Source: a virus. From it: 21,793 nt of DNA. Of the stretch, positions 14,063-21,793 are shown one piece after another. The position numbers and the translations under genes are program-made. Within the stretch, counting starts at the first letter, position 1. Every line of letters starts with the position of its first letter. The stretch lies in IMG/VR virus record IMGVR_UViG_3300047453_000594, positions 1 to 21,793 of that record. One strand, 5' to 3'. The notes below the pieces were generated by a model, which did no database searches, had not been told where the DNA came from, and was given only the letters and a program-made list of their open reading frames with translations.

Positions 14063-14596
14063 TTAAGTAGTGGTGTTTGATTCCCAATACTGTACTTGAA
14101 GTTCAACTGTAAACTCCTCAATAGCATTTTCGTTATCAAATGATACGTCAATTGCTGCAACATTCGTTGGCCACATGCCGCGGAAAGTATAACCTTTGAC
14201 TGAATTTCCATCTTTATCTAGCTGATAAACTGCTGCATCAGCAAAATAGTTAGATGGCGTAACTTCACCTGTGTTTGCATTGTGAGAGTTGATATAGTTC
14301 ATCCAACGCTCGAATGCATTCCGAAGAATGAAGTTTGTATCATTTAAGATTGTGATTGTCCAAGGTTCAAATGTACGGTCACCCGCAATTTGAAGTTGGC
14401 GTCCACGGAATGGGACTGTGATAGGTGCAATAACGGAAGCTGGGAGCTGTGCTGCTTTAATTAAAAAGCCACCAATTTCAGACTCGGCCGCACCTGCGAT
14501 ACCGGCTGGGAAACCCATTTCAACTTTAAATAAGTTGGAACGTGCACCACCACCGACTAGTTTTGATTTGAAATCATCTACGCCTAAGATAGCCAT
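14063..14596 (-). CDS. 19: gp19 tail tube protein
   Basis: This 177-residue protein polymerises as the inner tube of the contractile tail; T4 gp19 is a little shorter. Family segments are GVDDFKSKLVGGGARSNLFK near the N-terminus and IGGFLIKAAQLPASVIAPITVPFRGR (about 41-66). FEPWTITILNDTNF with RNAFERWMNYIN and the C-terminal EEFTVELQVQYWE complete the set. AGGAG lies 8 nt before the ATG, only 12 nt after the gp18 stop. It is followed by a hairpin terminator. GC content is above the window average, as for other major virion proteins. Confidence 0.95.
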   Translation of the reverse strand: MAILGVDDFKSKLVGGGARSNLFKVEMGFPAGIAGAAESEIGGFLIKAAQLPASVIAPITVPFRGRQLQIAGDRTFEPWTITILNDTNFILRNAFERWMNYINSHNANTGEVTPSNYFADAAVYQLDKDGNSVKGYTFRGMWPTNVAAIDVSFDNENAIEEFTVELQVQYWESNTTT

Positions 14597-14608
14597 TGTT
14601 TATTCTCC

Positions 14609-16288
14609 TTATTGACCAATAATTTCAGAGAATTCAACGCCAGTACGAGTCGCGATGAAGTTCAATGTGATGAAGTTAATTGAACGGGCAGGTTTAATAT
14701 AGATATCAGCCACAAAGCGGTTTGAATCTACAATTTCACCTGTGTTATTTGTTGCATCACAAACAACCGCAAAGTCTGTAAGCCCACGACGACCCTTAAC
14801 ATCACGTAAGAATGGTTCTACCATATTACGGAACATTGCACGGGTAAATTCGTCGTTGAATTCAAAGAGTTGATATTTAGCAGCAGTCGCAATCGCTTTT
14901 TCTAAAACAATGAACAATCTACGTACATTAATACGGTCAAATGCAGATGGCTTAGATTGAGCCGTCTTATCGCCATATAATACAGTACCCTGTCCAGGGA
15001 AAGATACGATTGGATTAATACGTGCTTTATAAAGTGTATCACGATCAGCTTGCTTTGGATTAAAAGCAACTTTTGTAATACCTAATAGTTGACCACGGTT
15101 TAAACCAGCTGGTGAGAACCATGTGTCAGCTACATTATCTGTATTTGCACATAAGCCAGCCATATGACCACATGCTGGAATCCAGCGATATGTGTCATTA
15201 TATTTGTCATATACTTTAAGTGCAGTGGAATCGATCATACCATATGAAGTTGATGTTAATTGATCAGCAAATGCTTTTACATCAGCTGCCGGTGTGGCCG
15301 TTCCTACGGTGTCCTCTATTGGAGGCGAAATAAACGCAACAGCATCTTTACGATTTGTTGCAATGCTTAGCAAGTCATTAGCTAAAGTAACGTCGTCACC
15401 ACTATTTATTCCTGGAACTGAGAATATTAAATTAACATCTACAGTTTCTGCATCTTCGAACATGTCATATCCGGTTTGCAATTCTCCAACTGTAGGTACG
15501 TTATCATCAGTACCATGTGCCATATTTTCTTCGATAATAGCTGGTGTAATAGTGTCAAGATAGTCTCCGGCATAATCGCCACTATCTTTACCGGAATGCA
15601 CTAATGATGAGTGCGCCACGCCAAACCATACATATGCTGAATTGTCGTTTAAAACATCTGCATAGTAGTTAGAAACTCCTTGTGGAGTTTTAGCTTCTGC
15701 CGCTTGAGACACAAAAGGCCAAACTTCCAAAACTGTGTTTGGGGTGCCTGTCCATGCTCCTGTTCTATCGATAACTGCAATATGCATTTCATCATTAGAA
15801 GAACTTCTTTCAGAAGCCCAATCAGATGTTGCAGGTGCTGCATCGAATTGACCGGCATAAGCCCATGCACTAAACGCTGCTGAGTCTGCTGGACACATTG
15901 AAACTGTTAGTGCATTACCTAATGTTCCTGGATATTTAGCAACCCACTCGTGTGGGATTACTGCTGAATCGTAAGCGTCACGATTTTTAATTAGCTGGCC
16001 AGCTGAACCAGTTGAAGCATTAAGATTATCAGTTGCAACACGTACAACTTTTAATGCGTTCGCATAGTTTAAGAAGCTAGCAGCTGTTAAAAAGTAAGAC
16101 GCAGTTACGCTGTCTGGGGTACCGAAAATTGCAGCAAGTTCTTTTTCTGAACCAACTGTGCGCATTTCTTCTACTGGCCCCCAGTTGAATGCGCCAGCAA
16201 AACCACCAATAGATGATGATACAGCTGGAACAACATTCGTTAGGTCAATTTCTTTGACCTGAACTCCTGGTGATACTTGAAAAGCCAT
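14609..16288 (-). CDS. 18: gp18 contractile tail sheath protein
   Basis: This 559-residue sheath subunit is about 100 residues shorter than T4 gp18, typical of marine relatives that lack part of the protruding domain. The N-terminal SPGVQVKEIDLTNVVPAVSS and the C-terminal polymerising domain are clear. The latter includes FSPAGLNRGQLLGITKVAFN, INPIVSFPGQGTVLYGDKTA, INVRRLFIVLEKAI, and ARSINFITLNFIATRTGVEF. AGGA lies 6 nt before the ATG. A late octamer lies 80 nt upstream, and the gene probably shares a transcript with gp19. Confidence 0.96.
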   Translation of the reverse strand: MAFQVSPGVQVKEIDLTNVVPAVSSSIGGFAGAFNWGPVEEMRTVGSEKELAAIFGTPDSVTASYFLTAASFLNYANALKVVRVATDNLNASTGSAGQLIKNRDAYDSAVIPHEWVAKYPGTLGNALTVSMCPADSAAFSAWAYAGQFDAAPATSDWASERSSSNDEMHIAVIDRTGAWTGTPNTVLEVWPFVSQAAEAKTPQGVSNYYADVLNDNSAYVWFGVAHSSLVHSGKDSGDYAGDYLDTITPAIIEENMAHGTDDNVPTVGELQTGYDMFEDAETVDVNLIFSVPGINSGDDVTLANDLLSIATNRKDAVAFISPPIEDTVGTATPAADVKAFADQLTSTSYGMIDSTALKVYDKYNDTYRWIPACGHMAGLCANTDNVADTWFSPAGLNRGQLLGITKVAFNPKQADRDTLYKARINPIVSFPGQGTVLYGDKTAQSKPSAFDRINVRRLFIVLEKAIATAAKYQLFEFNDEFTRAMFRNMVEPFLRDVKGRRGLTDFAVVCDATNNTGEIVDSNRFVADIYIKPARSINFITLNFIATRTGVEFSEIIGQ

Positions 16289-16367
16289 TTTTATTCCTCT
16301 CCAAAAAAGATTATAAGCTCGGGATAATTATATGATTTCATAATACGAATTGTTTGTCACTCGTATA

Positions 16368-16375
16368 TATTTATA
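16368..16375 (-). promoter_or_regulatory. Late promoter TATAAATA for gp18-gp19
   Basis: An exact minus-strand octamer lies just after the gp17 stop and 80 nt before the gp18 ATG. A 6-bp inverted repeat ATACGA/TCGTAT (16343-16366) begins right beyond it and would lie near the 5' end of the transcript. Confidence 0.8.
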
Positions 16376-16378
16376 ATA

Positions 16379-17980
16379 TTAATAAATTCCAGTATTTACT
16401 GCTTCCCAGACAACTCCATCGCTGTCTGTTTCATACTTATCTTCTCTACCATCATCAAAAAAGCCAACTGGAACTATATCTTCTTCCATAGCTTTAATTC
16501 TTTCTGAATATAACAAAGATTTCATATCAATATCCGTAAGCTCGGCGAAAAATGCATTGGTTGAAAACCAACCAAATAAAACTAAACTCATAACAATATC
16601 GTCATGATTGCCTGAAGAAGCTTCAAAAGAATTTCCTCTGGCTTCAAATGTAGATAATTCTAAAATAGTTTCTGCATCATTAATTACTAATTTTTGCTGC
16701 TCTATTAAATCTTTCATATTTGAGCAACCAATTCTTTTTACTTTACGAGTCATTGTAACACCAATAGCATTGGCCTTAACTGCAGACTCAACAAACACAT
16801 TCTCATATTCTAAATCATAATATAAACCATTACAAACAACTGAACCTTGGTCATTATTTTCAACAACAACATACGCATGATTATATCTATTTGCATACTT
16901 ATATATTATATCGGGAAGTAGCAATGGAGATATAGTATTGTCTTGATAAACTGCTACTTGTTCAAAAGGTCTTACAGACATATCTATAATGTTAAAAACA
17001 GAATAGTCTTGGCCTCTTCCCTTTGCAACATCTACAAATATCATATATTCATGGGCTTCTTCTGGCTCTTTATAAATTCTTAAATTATCAACTCTGCCAA
17101 TAGGTTCTTTGGCTTGTAATTTAAGAAGAATTTCTGGGGCAATAAGAGTATTACCGGTTCCATGAAAGGTATTACCGAATTCTTGTTGGAATTGTAATTC
17201 AGATGTGTTATTAATTGTTGTTTGTCTCCAAGCTTCATCTCGGCCTGGAACATCCCACCAATCTACTCTAAAAGGCTTATATTCATTAGTTGATTGAACT
17301 GCACCCTCCCAAATTTTATGATATACATTACCAACTCCATTTGCAGTACTAGTAATAATGACTCGTGTAGAATCACCAGAAGATACAACGGGGTAAGTTG
17401 AAGTATAAAATTCTGAGTCGTTTTCAACAAAAGCAAATTCGTCTAAAAATAATAAATTCACAGACATGCCGCGAATAGAAGAACCCGAGGTTGCAGCAGC
17501 TATAATTCTAGAGTTGTTGGAAAATTCAATAGAGCTTTTATTTAAAGCTTTAGCTCCAGGCTGTAAAAAGAATGGCATATTTTCTAACATAAGAGTAATT
17601 CTTGCTAGCATTTCTCTAGCAGTAGACCCTTTGTTAGCAAGAATTGCAATTGTTTTTTCTGGATTGAAAATAGCATACCATAGAAGATATGCAACAGAGC
17701 TAATAGATTTACCTGATTGCCTACATGCTAAAACTACTGAAAATCTATTATCGTTGAAATGCTTAAACATTTCTTCTTGGTATGGATATAGATCAAATGG
17801 AACTAATCCTTTATCAAGAGAAATAACTTTTAAATATGTTCTAGCAAAATATGAAGGATTCTTCATACATTTTGCGTATTCTTTAATTTCTTCCTGAGTC
17901 CATTCTTGTTCTACACCATCGCGTTTAACGTTTGGATTGCCAAGATAGCCAAGTTCATTATTCTTCAGAGTCGATGACAT
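16379..17980 (-). CDS. 17: gp17 terminase large subunit
   Basis: This is the packaging motor ATPase and headful nuclease, 533 residues and shorter than T4 gp17. The ATPase domain shows Walker A CRQSGKS (86-92) and Walker B LLFLDEFAF with D180 and E181. The coupling motif is TSTANG (210-215). The RNase H-like nuclease domain shows IFVDVAKGRGQDYS with D317 and D325, VVVENNDQGS, and the C-terminal GNHDDIVMSLVL. Its start overlaps the gp16 3' end by 23 nt. No termination signal is visible before the gp18 promoter. Confidence 0.97.
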   Translation of the reverse strand: MSSTLKNNELGYLGNPNVKRDGVEQEWTQEEIKEYAKCMKNPSYFARTYLKVISLDKGLVPFDLYPYQEEMFKHFNDNRFSVVLACRQSGKSISSVAYLLWYAIFNPEKTIAILANKGSTAREMLARITLMLENMPFFLQPGAKALNKSSIEFSNNSRIIAAATSGSSIRGMSVNLLFLDEFAFVENDSEFYTSTYPVVSSGDSTRVIITSTANGVGNVYHKIWEGAVQSTNEYKPFRVDWWDVPGRDEAWRQTTINNTSELQFQQEFGNTFHGTGNTLIAPEILLKLQAKEPIGRVDNLRIYKEPEEAHEYMIFVDVAKGRGQDYSVFNIIDMSVRPFEQVAVYQDNTISPLLLPDIIYKYANRYNHAYVVVENNDQGSVVCNGLYYDLEYENVFVESAVKANAIGVTMTRKVKRIGCSNMKDLIEQQKLVINDAETILELSTFEARGNSFEASSGNHDDIVMSLVLFGWFSTNAFFAELTDIDMKSLLYSERIKAMEEDIVPVGFFDDGREDKYETDSDGVVWEAVNTGIY

Positions 17981-18308
17981 CTGTTTCTTCCATTTTTTTC
18001 AATAGCATTCTTTGCAGGTCAGTTGAAGAACCTACATATACATTATTTTGTGTCATTTTATTTGGAAGTGCTTTTGCGTCTTTTAAACGAACTTCTTTCT
18101 TTTTATTTTGAAGTTCCATTAGTCTATCAGTAATTTCTGCGTTTTGTTTCATCATATTCGATAATACTTCAAAAGCACGAGGATGTTCGGATTCCCTCGC
18201 TAATTCCATCATAAGATCTATTGCTTCATCGCCTTTTTCAGACAAATTATAATACTTTGCTCTAGCAAAGTCATAATCGTCATCAATATCGTCTTTATCA
18301 CTCTTCAT
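17958..18308 (-). CDS. 16: gp16 terminase small subunit
   Basis: This 116-residue protein is shorter than T4 gp16. It recognises DNA and regulates gp17. The central helical part, DFARAKYYNLSEKGDEAIDL followed by ARESEHPRAFEVLSNMMKQN and a MELQNKKKE helix, carries the family signature (YYNL...KG..A...A....HPRA.EV). The start overlaps the gp15 stop as TAATG, and the 3' end overlaps the gp17 start by 23 nt. The order gp15-gp16-gp17 supports the call. Confidence 0.92.
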   Translation of the reverse strand: MKSDKDDIDDDYDFARAKYYNLSEKGDEAIDLMMELARESEHPRAFEVLSNMMKQNAEITDRLMELQNKKKEVRLKDAKALPNKMTQNNVYVGSSTDLQRMLLKKMEETDVIDSEE

Positions 18309-19078
18309 TATGTAATTGCTCCATCATCAGTCTCGTCTTTTCCAGTAATTACATTATCAAAATTACCATCAGCAGCTGACCCATCAGCAACATATTCTTC
18401 TAAAAATCCAAATGGATCTTGACTTGTATTAATCATATCGACATCAGCAATTTGAATAACTTTTTGTTCTTTTACTGGCCCATAAAAACGAACACGAAGA
18501 TCAAAACTTAAGGTATAAACAATTGCTCGCCTAGATAAAAAGTCACCTTCATAATCTTCAGATAAGTTAACACCACTTAGTACAATAGGAATATCGTTTT
18601 TAATTCCCATTGAAGGAATTTCATTTATAGTTATTGTGTAATCAGGTTGGAAATATGGAATAATTTGTTCTACAATTTGTAAAGCATCGTCTTGGTTTTT
18701 AGCCATAATAGCCAATTCAATACTCATTGTATATGGACTATAAGTATAAAGAGTATTTCTTTTTGTGTAATCAGCAATAGAATTATTTTGAACTACTTTA
18801 TTCATTTTAGGTAGTTTAGATGCAGCATCATAGGTTAATCCAGCAATCTCAAAAGACATTCTTGGTAATTTAATTCCTACTTTTGGATCTTCAAAATCAG
18901 TTTGACCTTCTATTCTTGCAAGAAATTTTTGTTTTGGTCCATATGCTAATGGAACTCTTAAAATACTTTTAACTTCATCATTAGAATCTTTGCGAACCAC
19001 GTTAATATTATTAAATATTGTTCCAAAAGCAGCAATTGTTCGACGAATAGATGCGTGATAGAAATGTTCATTTAGCAT
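18308..19078 (-). CDS. 15: gp15 tail terminator / proximal sheath stabiliser
   Basis: This 256-residue protein forms the ring that ends the tail sheath and joins it to the neck. Family matches run along its length. The N-terminal FYHASIRRTIAAFGTIFNNI is followed by RVPLAYGPKQKFLARI and PRMSFEIAGLTYDA. The strongest match is SPYTMSIELAIMAKNQDDAL followed by QIVEQIIPYFQPDYTITINE, then GDFLSRRAIVYTLSFDLRVR. GGAG at the end of gp14 lies 7 nt before its ATG. Start and stop are packed against gp14 and gp16. Confidence 0.94.
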   Translation of the reverse strand: MLNEHFYHASIRRTIAAFGTIFNNINVVRKDSNDEVKSILRVPLAYGPKQKFLARIEGQTDFEDPKVGIKLPRMSFEIAGLTYDAASKLPKMNKVVQNNSIADYTKRNTLYTYSPYTMSIELAIMAKNQDDALQIVEQIIPYFQPDYTITINEIPSMGIKNDIPIVLSGVNLSEDYEGDFLSRRAIVYTLSFDLRVRFYGPVKEQKVIQIADVDMINTSQDPFGFLEEYVADGSAADGNFDNVITGKDETDDGAIT

Positions 19079-19080
19079 AA

Positions 19081-20004
19081 TTAATCTCCAATTTCACCGA
19101 ATGGGTTAGATTCAGTAAAGTCAATAATTCCATCACCTTCAACTTCAAAATCTTGGTTTCTTGCTTGATAATCATTTACAAATTGATTTTTAGAAGGATC
19201 GTCTTCAATGCCATGCACATTTACAATATCCCATTCAGCTCCTGATTCTAAACCAGTTAGTTTATTACCATCTACTTGAAAATCTACAACTTTACCATTA
19301 GTCGTAGCCCAATCGGTAATAATTACTCTTGAAGTAGTAGAATCGACAATAGTAAAATCTGTTACTCTTCCAGTGATATATTCACCAGGTTCAGCAGCAA
19401 TTTCTTGACGAATATTTTCGTTTTCAATAAAATTAGTACCATTAGTATTGTTAACAATAATAGTAGTTTGCTGAGAAATAGCTTTATTAATATTATCTAG
19501 TTCTGTAATTCCAGTATTAATTGATTCGCCTGAGTATTCAAATAATTCGCATTGCAGCGTGTATGTAGGAAGATTTGATAATTGATAAAATGGATTCTCA
19601 TGTTCTACAAATCTAATTTCAAATAAAGAACCAGACAAAGGTAAATAAATTAAATCACCTTCCATTGGTCTAACTTTATAGGTATCTTCTAACCGCTGAA
19701 TATAATTTTCCCAACGTCTTCTAGAAACAATAAAATTAGCTTGATCTCTAATTTCTACGCCAAATTTTGATAATAGATTACCATCACCTTCAAATCCATC
19801 AATATTAGCAATATACATTTCAATAATATAAGCATCATCGAAATTAGATTCAATATCTTCATTTAATATTCTATCTTCTGAAACGATTGTACGAGGCAAG
19901 TAATATACATCTTGCCCATACATCTTTAGAGATTCTATTACTATATCTTCATAAAGATTTTGTTCTGTTCTTACTTTTTGGCTAAAATATACATTTGTTG
20001 CCAT
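19081..20004 (-). CDS. 14: gp14 neck protein
   Basis: This 307-residue neck protein is about 50 residues longer than T4 gp14. Family matches are LYEDIVIESLKMYGQDVYYL, PRTIVSEDRILNEDIESNF, AYIIEMYIANIDGFEGDGNL with LLSKFGVEIRDQ, then EGDLIYLPLSGSLFEIRFVE and NPFYQL. The extra length lies in the C-terminal half after about residue 170. That part is rich in Asn, Thr and Gly and has strand-like patterns (ITGRVTDFTIVDSTTSRVII). The C-terminus FTESNPFGEIGD recalls the T4 ending with SPFDND. It lies 4 nt after gp13 and 2 nt before gp15. Confidence 0.93.
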   Translation of the reverse strand: MATNVYFSQKVRTEQNLYEDIVIESLKMYGQDVYYLPRTIVSEDRILNEDIESNFDDAYIIEMYIANIDGFEGDGNLLSKFGVEIRDQANFIVSRRRWENYIQRLEDTYKVRPMEGDLIYLPLSGSLFEIRFVEHENPFYQLSNLPTYTLQCELFEYSGESINTGITELDNINKAISQQTTIIVNNTNGTNFIENENIRQEIAAEPGEYITGRVTDFTIVDSTTSRVIITDWATTNGKVVDFQVDGNKLTGLESGAEWDIVNVHGIEDDPSKNQFVNDYQARNQDFEVEGDGIIDFTESNPFGEIGD

Positions 20005-20008
20005 ACCA

Positions 20009-20758
20009 TTATCCTACATAAAAATCAACTGGCATTTCATAATTAAGCTGCATCTGCTCTCTAATTTGAGAAAGTTCTTCAGTTGCATCATCAAATATTT
20101 GTCTGCCATTTAATGTAACTCCACCAGGAAGTTGCATACCTTCAAATTTAATGAGATTGGCGCCCCATTGCTGCTTAATAAGCGCTGTTAAATACTGCTT
20201 TAAAAACATATCGTTATAAACATCAGAATAAGTAGAGGGATCTACTATTCTCATACATTCAACAATAATGTAGTCATTTTCCTTTATATCCGCTCCCCAA
20301 TCAACATCTAGATGCAATTCATTCATATGTCGATTAAATCTTACAAATTCGCCATTTCCATTTAATTTCGTATCTAATAAAGAAATATATGATTGGACCA
20401 TTTCATAATACATTAGATCGCCAATATATGACAAATCATATATATCATTTAAATTCATTTGATATTTTACAGAAAACATATTTATTGATGATTGTGAATC
20501 ACCGATAGGAAATACTCTTTTGACATAAAGTATATTGTCATTTAGAGTAACATATCCATTTGAAACATCAGATGCTGTTATTTGATGTTTCAAATAGACT
20601 CTCATAGTAGCGTCTGAATGATACTCTTGGTAGAATTGAAGAGCATCATCCACACGATCTTCTATTTGGTCATCATCTACATTAATTTCGATGACAGGCG
20701 AACCCAAGCGCCTTAATGCATAATCTATTAATTCTTGTCTTGTACTTGGATTCGCCAT
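20009..20758 (-). CDS. 13: gp13 neck protein
   Basis: This 249-residue protein forms the neck ring below the portal together with gp14. Visible family features are RQELIDYALRRLGSPVIEIN near the N-terminus, DDQIEDRVDDALQFYQEYHS, VKYQMNLNDIYDL, and the C-terminal LKQYLTALIKQQWGANLIKF followed by LPGGVTLNGRQIFDDA. The last segment is typical of gp13 homologues. AGGA lies 9 nt before the ATG. A late octamer lies 34 nt upstream and begins the gp13-gp17 unit. Confidence 0.94.
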   Translation of the reverse strand: MANPSTRQELIDYALRRLGSPVIEINVDDDQIEDRVDDALQFYQEYHSDATMRVYLKHQITASDVSNGYVTLNDNILYVKRVFPIGDSQSSINMFSVKYQMNLNDIYDLSYIGDLMYYEMVQSYISLLDTKLNGNGEFVRFNRHMNELHLDVDWGADIKENDYIIVECMRIVDPSTYSDVYNDMFLKQYLTALIKQQWGANLIKFEGMQLPGGVTLNGRQIFDDATEELSQIREQMQLNYEMPVDFYVG

Positions 20759-20791
20759 GTTTTATCATCCTAATTTTTTAGTGGTTTGTAA

Positions 20792-20799
20792 TATTTATA
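20792..20799 (-). promoter_or_regulatory. Late promoter TATAAATA for gp13-gp17
   Basis: An exact minus-strand octamer lies directly between the fibre gene stop and the gp13 start, 34 nt upstream of the ATG. Confidence 0.85.
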
Positions 20800-21793
20800 T
20801 TACTTTCCACATTCACATTTTGCTTCGTGAGCATCAACTTTTTCTTGAAGTTCTTTAACTGCTTCAATTAGTAGACCAACCATTGCTTGATAGTTAACTG
20901 ACTTCATACCTTCGTTATCAGTTGCAACGACTTCTGGAATAACTGCTTCAACTTCTTGAGCGATAACACCCATTGTTTTTGCACCAGATTCTTTCCAGTC
21001 AAAGTTTACACCACGTAGCGCAGCAACTTTAGAACCGGCATCAGCAATTGTTTCAACATTTTCTTTTAGACGTTCGTCTGAAGTTGAGTTAAAGTCAGCA
21101 GCTGTGACTGTTCCTGAGAATGTTGGAGATGCATCAACACTTAGAGTTGAGCCACTATATGATAAGTTAGTACCTGCAGTAACAACTCCGGCCGCAGTAA
21201 CAGTAAAGTTAAGTTTACCACTTGTATCATCATATGCAACACCAATACCTGTTTCAGTGTTTGACGATACCATTCCACCGATAATATCTTGAACTTGCTC
21301 TGTTGAAAGAACAGCATCAGAAATGCTTACTGAGGATGTTGTACCACCAGCAGTTGTAAATGTGATTGTATCATTACTTGCAGAAGCAGAAACAAATCCT
21401 GCATCTAGTGCAGTTTGTAGACCATCAACATTTGCAATCGTATGATTGTGTGAATCATCAGCAATTGTTGCAGTAATTGTCAAGTTACCAGTACCATCAA
21501 AAGAACCAGAACCAGATACATCGCCACTTAAACCAATTGTTCTTGATGTTGCAAGAGCAGTAGCTGTAGCAGCATTACCTGAAGTATTTTGGTTACCAGA
21601 TGTGTTAACACCAGGAAGATCAATATTTGCGGTTCCGTTGAAAGAAACTCCACCAATTGTTCTAGCAGTTGCTAGTGCAGTGGCTGTAGCGGCATTGCCT
21701 GAAGTATCTTGGTTACCAGCAGTATTTACACCAGCAAGGTCAATATTTGCAGTACCATCAAATGATACACCACCAATTGTTCTAGCAGTTGCT
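20800..21793 (-). CDS. Fibre-like structural protein with S74 intramolecular chaperone domain (5' end outside window)
   Basis: The frame is open to the window edge, so at least 331 residues are missing their N-terminus; a TTG at 21483 inside it is not a start. The visible part begins with 40-residue repeats carrying ARTIGGVSFDGTANIDLPGV, as in trimeric phage tail fibres. A linker follows, with Thr/Ser-rich beta patterns. The C-terminal 105 residues are a peptidase_S74 / intramolecular chaperone domain: STSDERLKENVETI holds the conserved Ser-Asp and Lys of the self-cleavage site. GVIAQEVEAVIPEVV and VNYQAMVGLLIEAVKELQEK follow. Such domains trimerise the fibre and then cut themselves off. It ends in a Cys-containing tail (KCECGK). 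Its position before gp13 suggests a whisker or fibre role, which is inference. Confidence 0.88.
   Translation of the reverse strand, partial: ATARTIGGVSFDGTANIDLAGVNTAGNQDTSGNAATATALATARTIGGVSFNGTANIDLPGVNTSGNQNTSGNAATATALATSRTIGLSGDVSGSGSFDGTGNLTITATIADDSHNHTIANVDGLQTALDAGFVSASASNDTITFTTAGGTTSSVSISDAVLSTEQVQDIIGGMVSSNTETGIGVAYDDTSGKLNFTVTAAGVVTAGTNLSYSGSTLSVDASPTFSGTVTAADFNSTSDERLKENVETIADAGSKVAALRGVNFDWKESGAKTMGVIAQEVEAVIPEVVATDNEGMKSVNYQAMVGLLIEAVKELQEKVDAHEAKCECGK
21541..21793 (-). repeat. Tandem 120-bp coding repeats in the fibre gene
   Basis: Two full units (21541-21660 and 21661-21780) and the start of a third (21781 on) align with a constant 120-bp period, encoding a 40-residue motif. 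Units differ by scattered substitutions, many of them synonymous. The array continues beyond the window. Confidence 0.9.

Noticed and set aside
16343-16366. Inverted repeat ATACGA/TCGTAT as a terminator of gp17
   Set aside because: Only 6 bp with a 12-nt loop and no T-tract; too weak to list as a terminator.
21480-21483. TTG start giving a 227-residue fibre protein
   Set aside because: The same frame stays open to the window edge with clear repeat homology upstream, so the gene begins outside the window.
1-21793. tRNA genes, CRISPR arrays, insertion sequences, introns or homing endonucleases
   Set aside because: I saw no cloverleaf with a plausible anticodon, no spaced repeats, and no transposase or endonuclease motifs; all core genes are uninterrupted.

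Overview
The window is a continuous stretch of a T4-like (Tevenvirinae-related, 'exo-T4') myovirus genome. All 20 genes I can support, including two that run off the ends, lie on the minus strand and read right to left. Evidence for the assignment is the T4 core order: gp13, gp14, gp15, gp16, gp17, gp18, gp19, gp20, gp67, a gp68-like gene, gp21, gp22, gp23, gp3, uvsY, uvsW, then gp55, gp47 and gp46, followed by a peptide deformylase and a CobT-like metallopeptidase/VWA protein. Six exact copies of the T4 late-promoter octamer TATAAATA occur on the coding strand, mostly at transcription-unit starts. The AT-rich sequence, the gp23-gp3-uvsY-uvsW-gp55-gp47-gp46 order, the short gp18/gp17/gp23 homologues, the deformylase and the CobT-like gene resemble marine T4-like phages such as cyanophages or pelagiphages. 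No photosynthesis gene or other host marker is visible, so the host is not determined.

Layout from right to left. Positions 21793-20800 hold the C-terminal part of a fibre-like protein with 120-bp repeats and an S74 intramolecular chaperone domain. Positions 20758-16379 hold the neck and packaging genes: gp13, gp14, gp15, small terminase gp16 and large terminase gp17. Positions 16288-14063 hold tail sheath gp18 and tail tube gp19, ending at a hairpin. Positions 13998-8954 hold the head module: portal gp20, core proteins gp67 and gp68-like, protease gp21, scaffold gp22 and major capsid gp23, ending at a strong UUCG-loop terminator. Positions 8858-5987 hold gp3, uvsY, uvsW and a small Sm-like protein. 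Positions 5818-1810 hold the late sigma factor gp55, a 55-residue ORF, the Mre11/Rad50-like gp47/gp46 pair and a deformylase, chained by 1-4 nt start/stop overlaps. Positions 1707-1 hold the CobT-like protein, with its own promoter.

Regulation is readable from the sequence. Late TATAAATA elements serve gp13, gp18, gp20, gp67, gp3 and probably uvsW (inside uvsY). Sigma70-type promoters serve gp55 and the CobT-like gene. gp55 is the sigma factor that recognises TATAAATA, so the window carries both the late switch and its targets. A third near-consensus sigma70-type promoter points rightward from the gp55 upstream region. It faces into the 3' end of the late Sm-like/uvsW/uvsY unit, with no rightward gene to transcribe. 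It shares a long conserved upstream block with the CobT-like promoter. This possible antisense RNA source is the most unusual non-coding signal here; the HExxH-plus-VWA protein at the left end is the most interesting gene.
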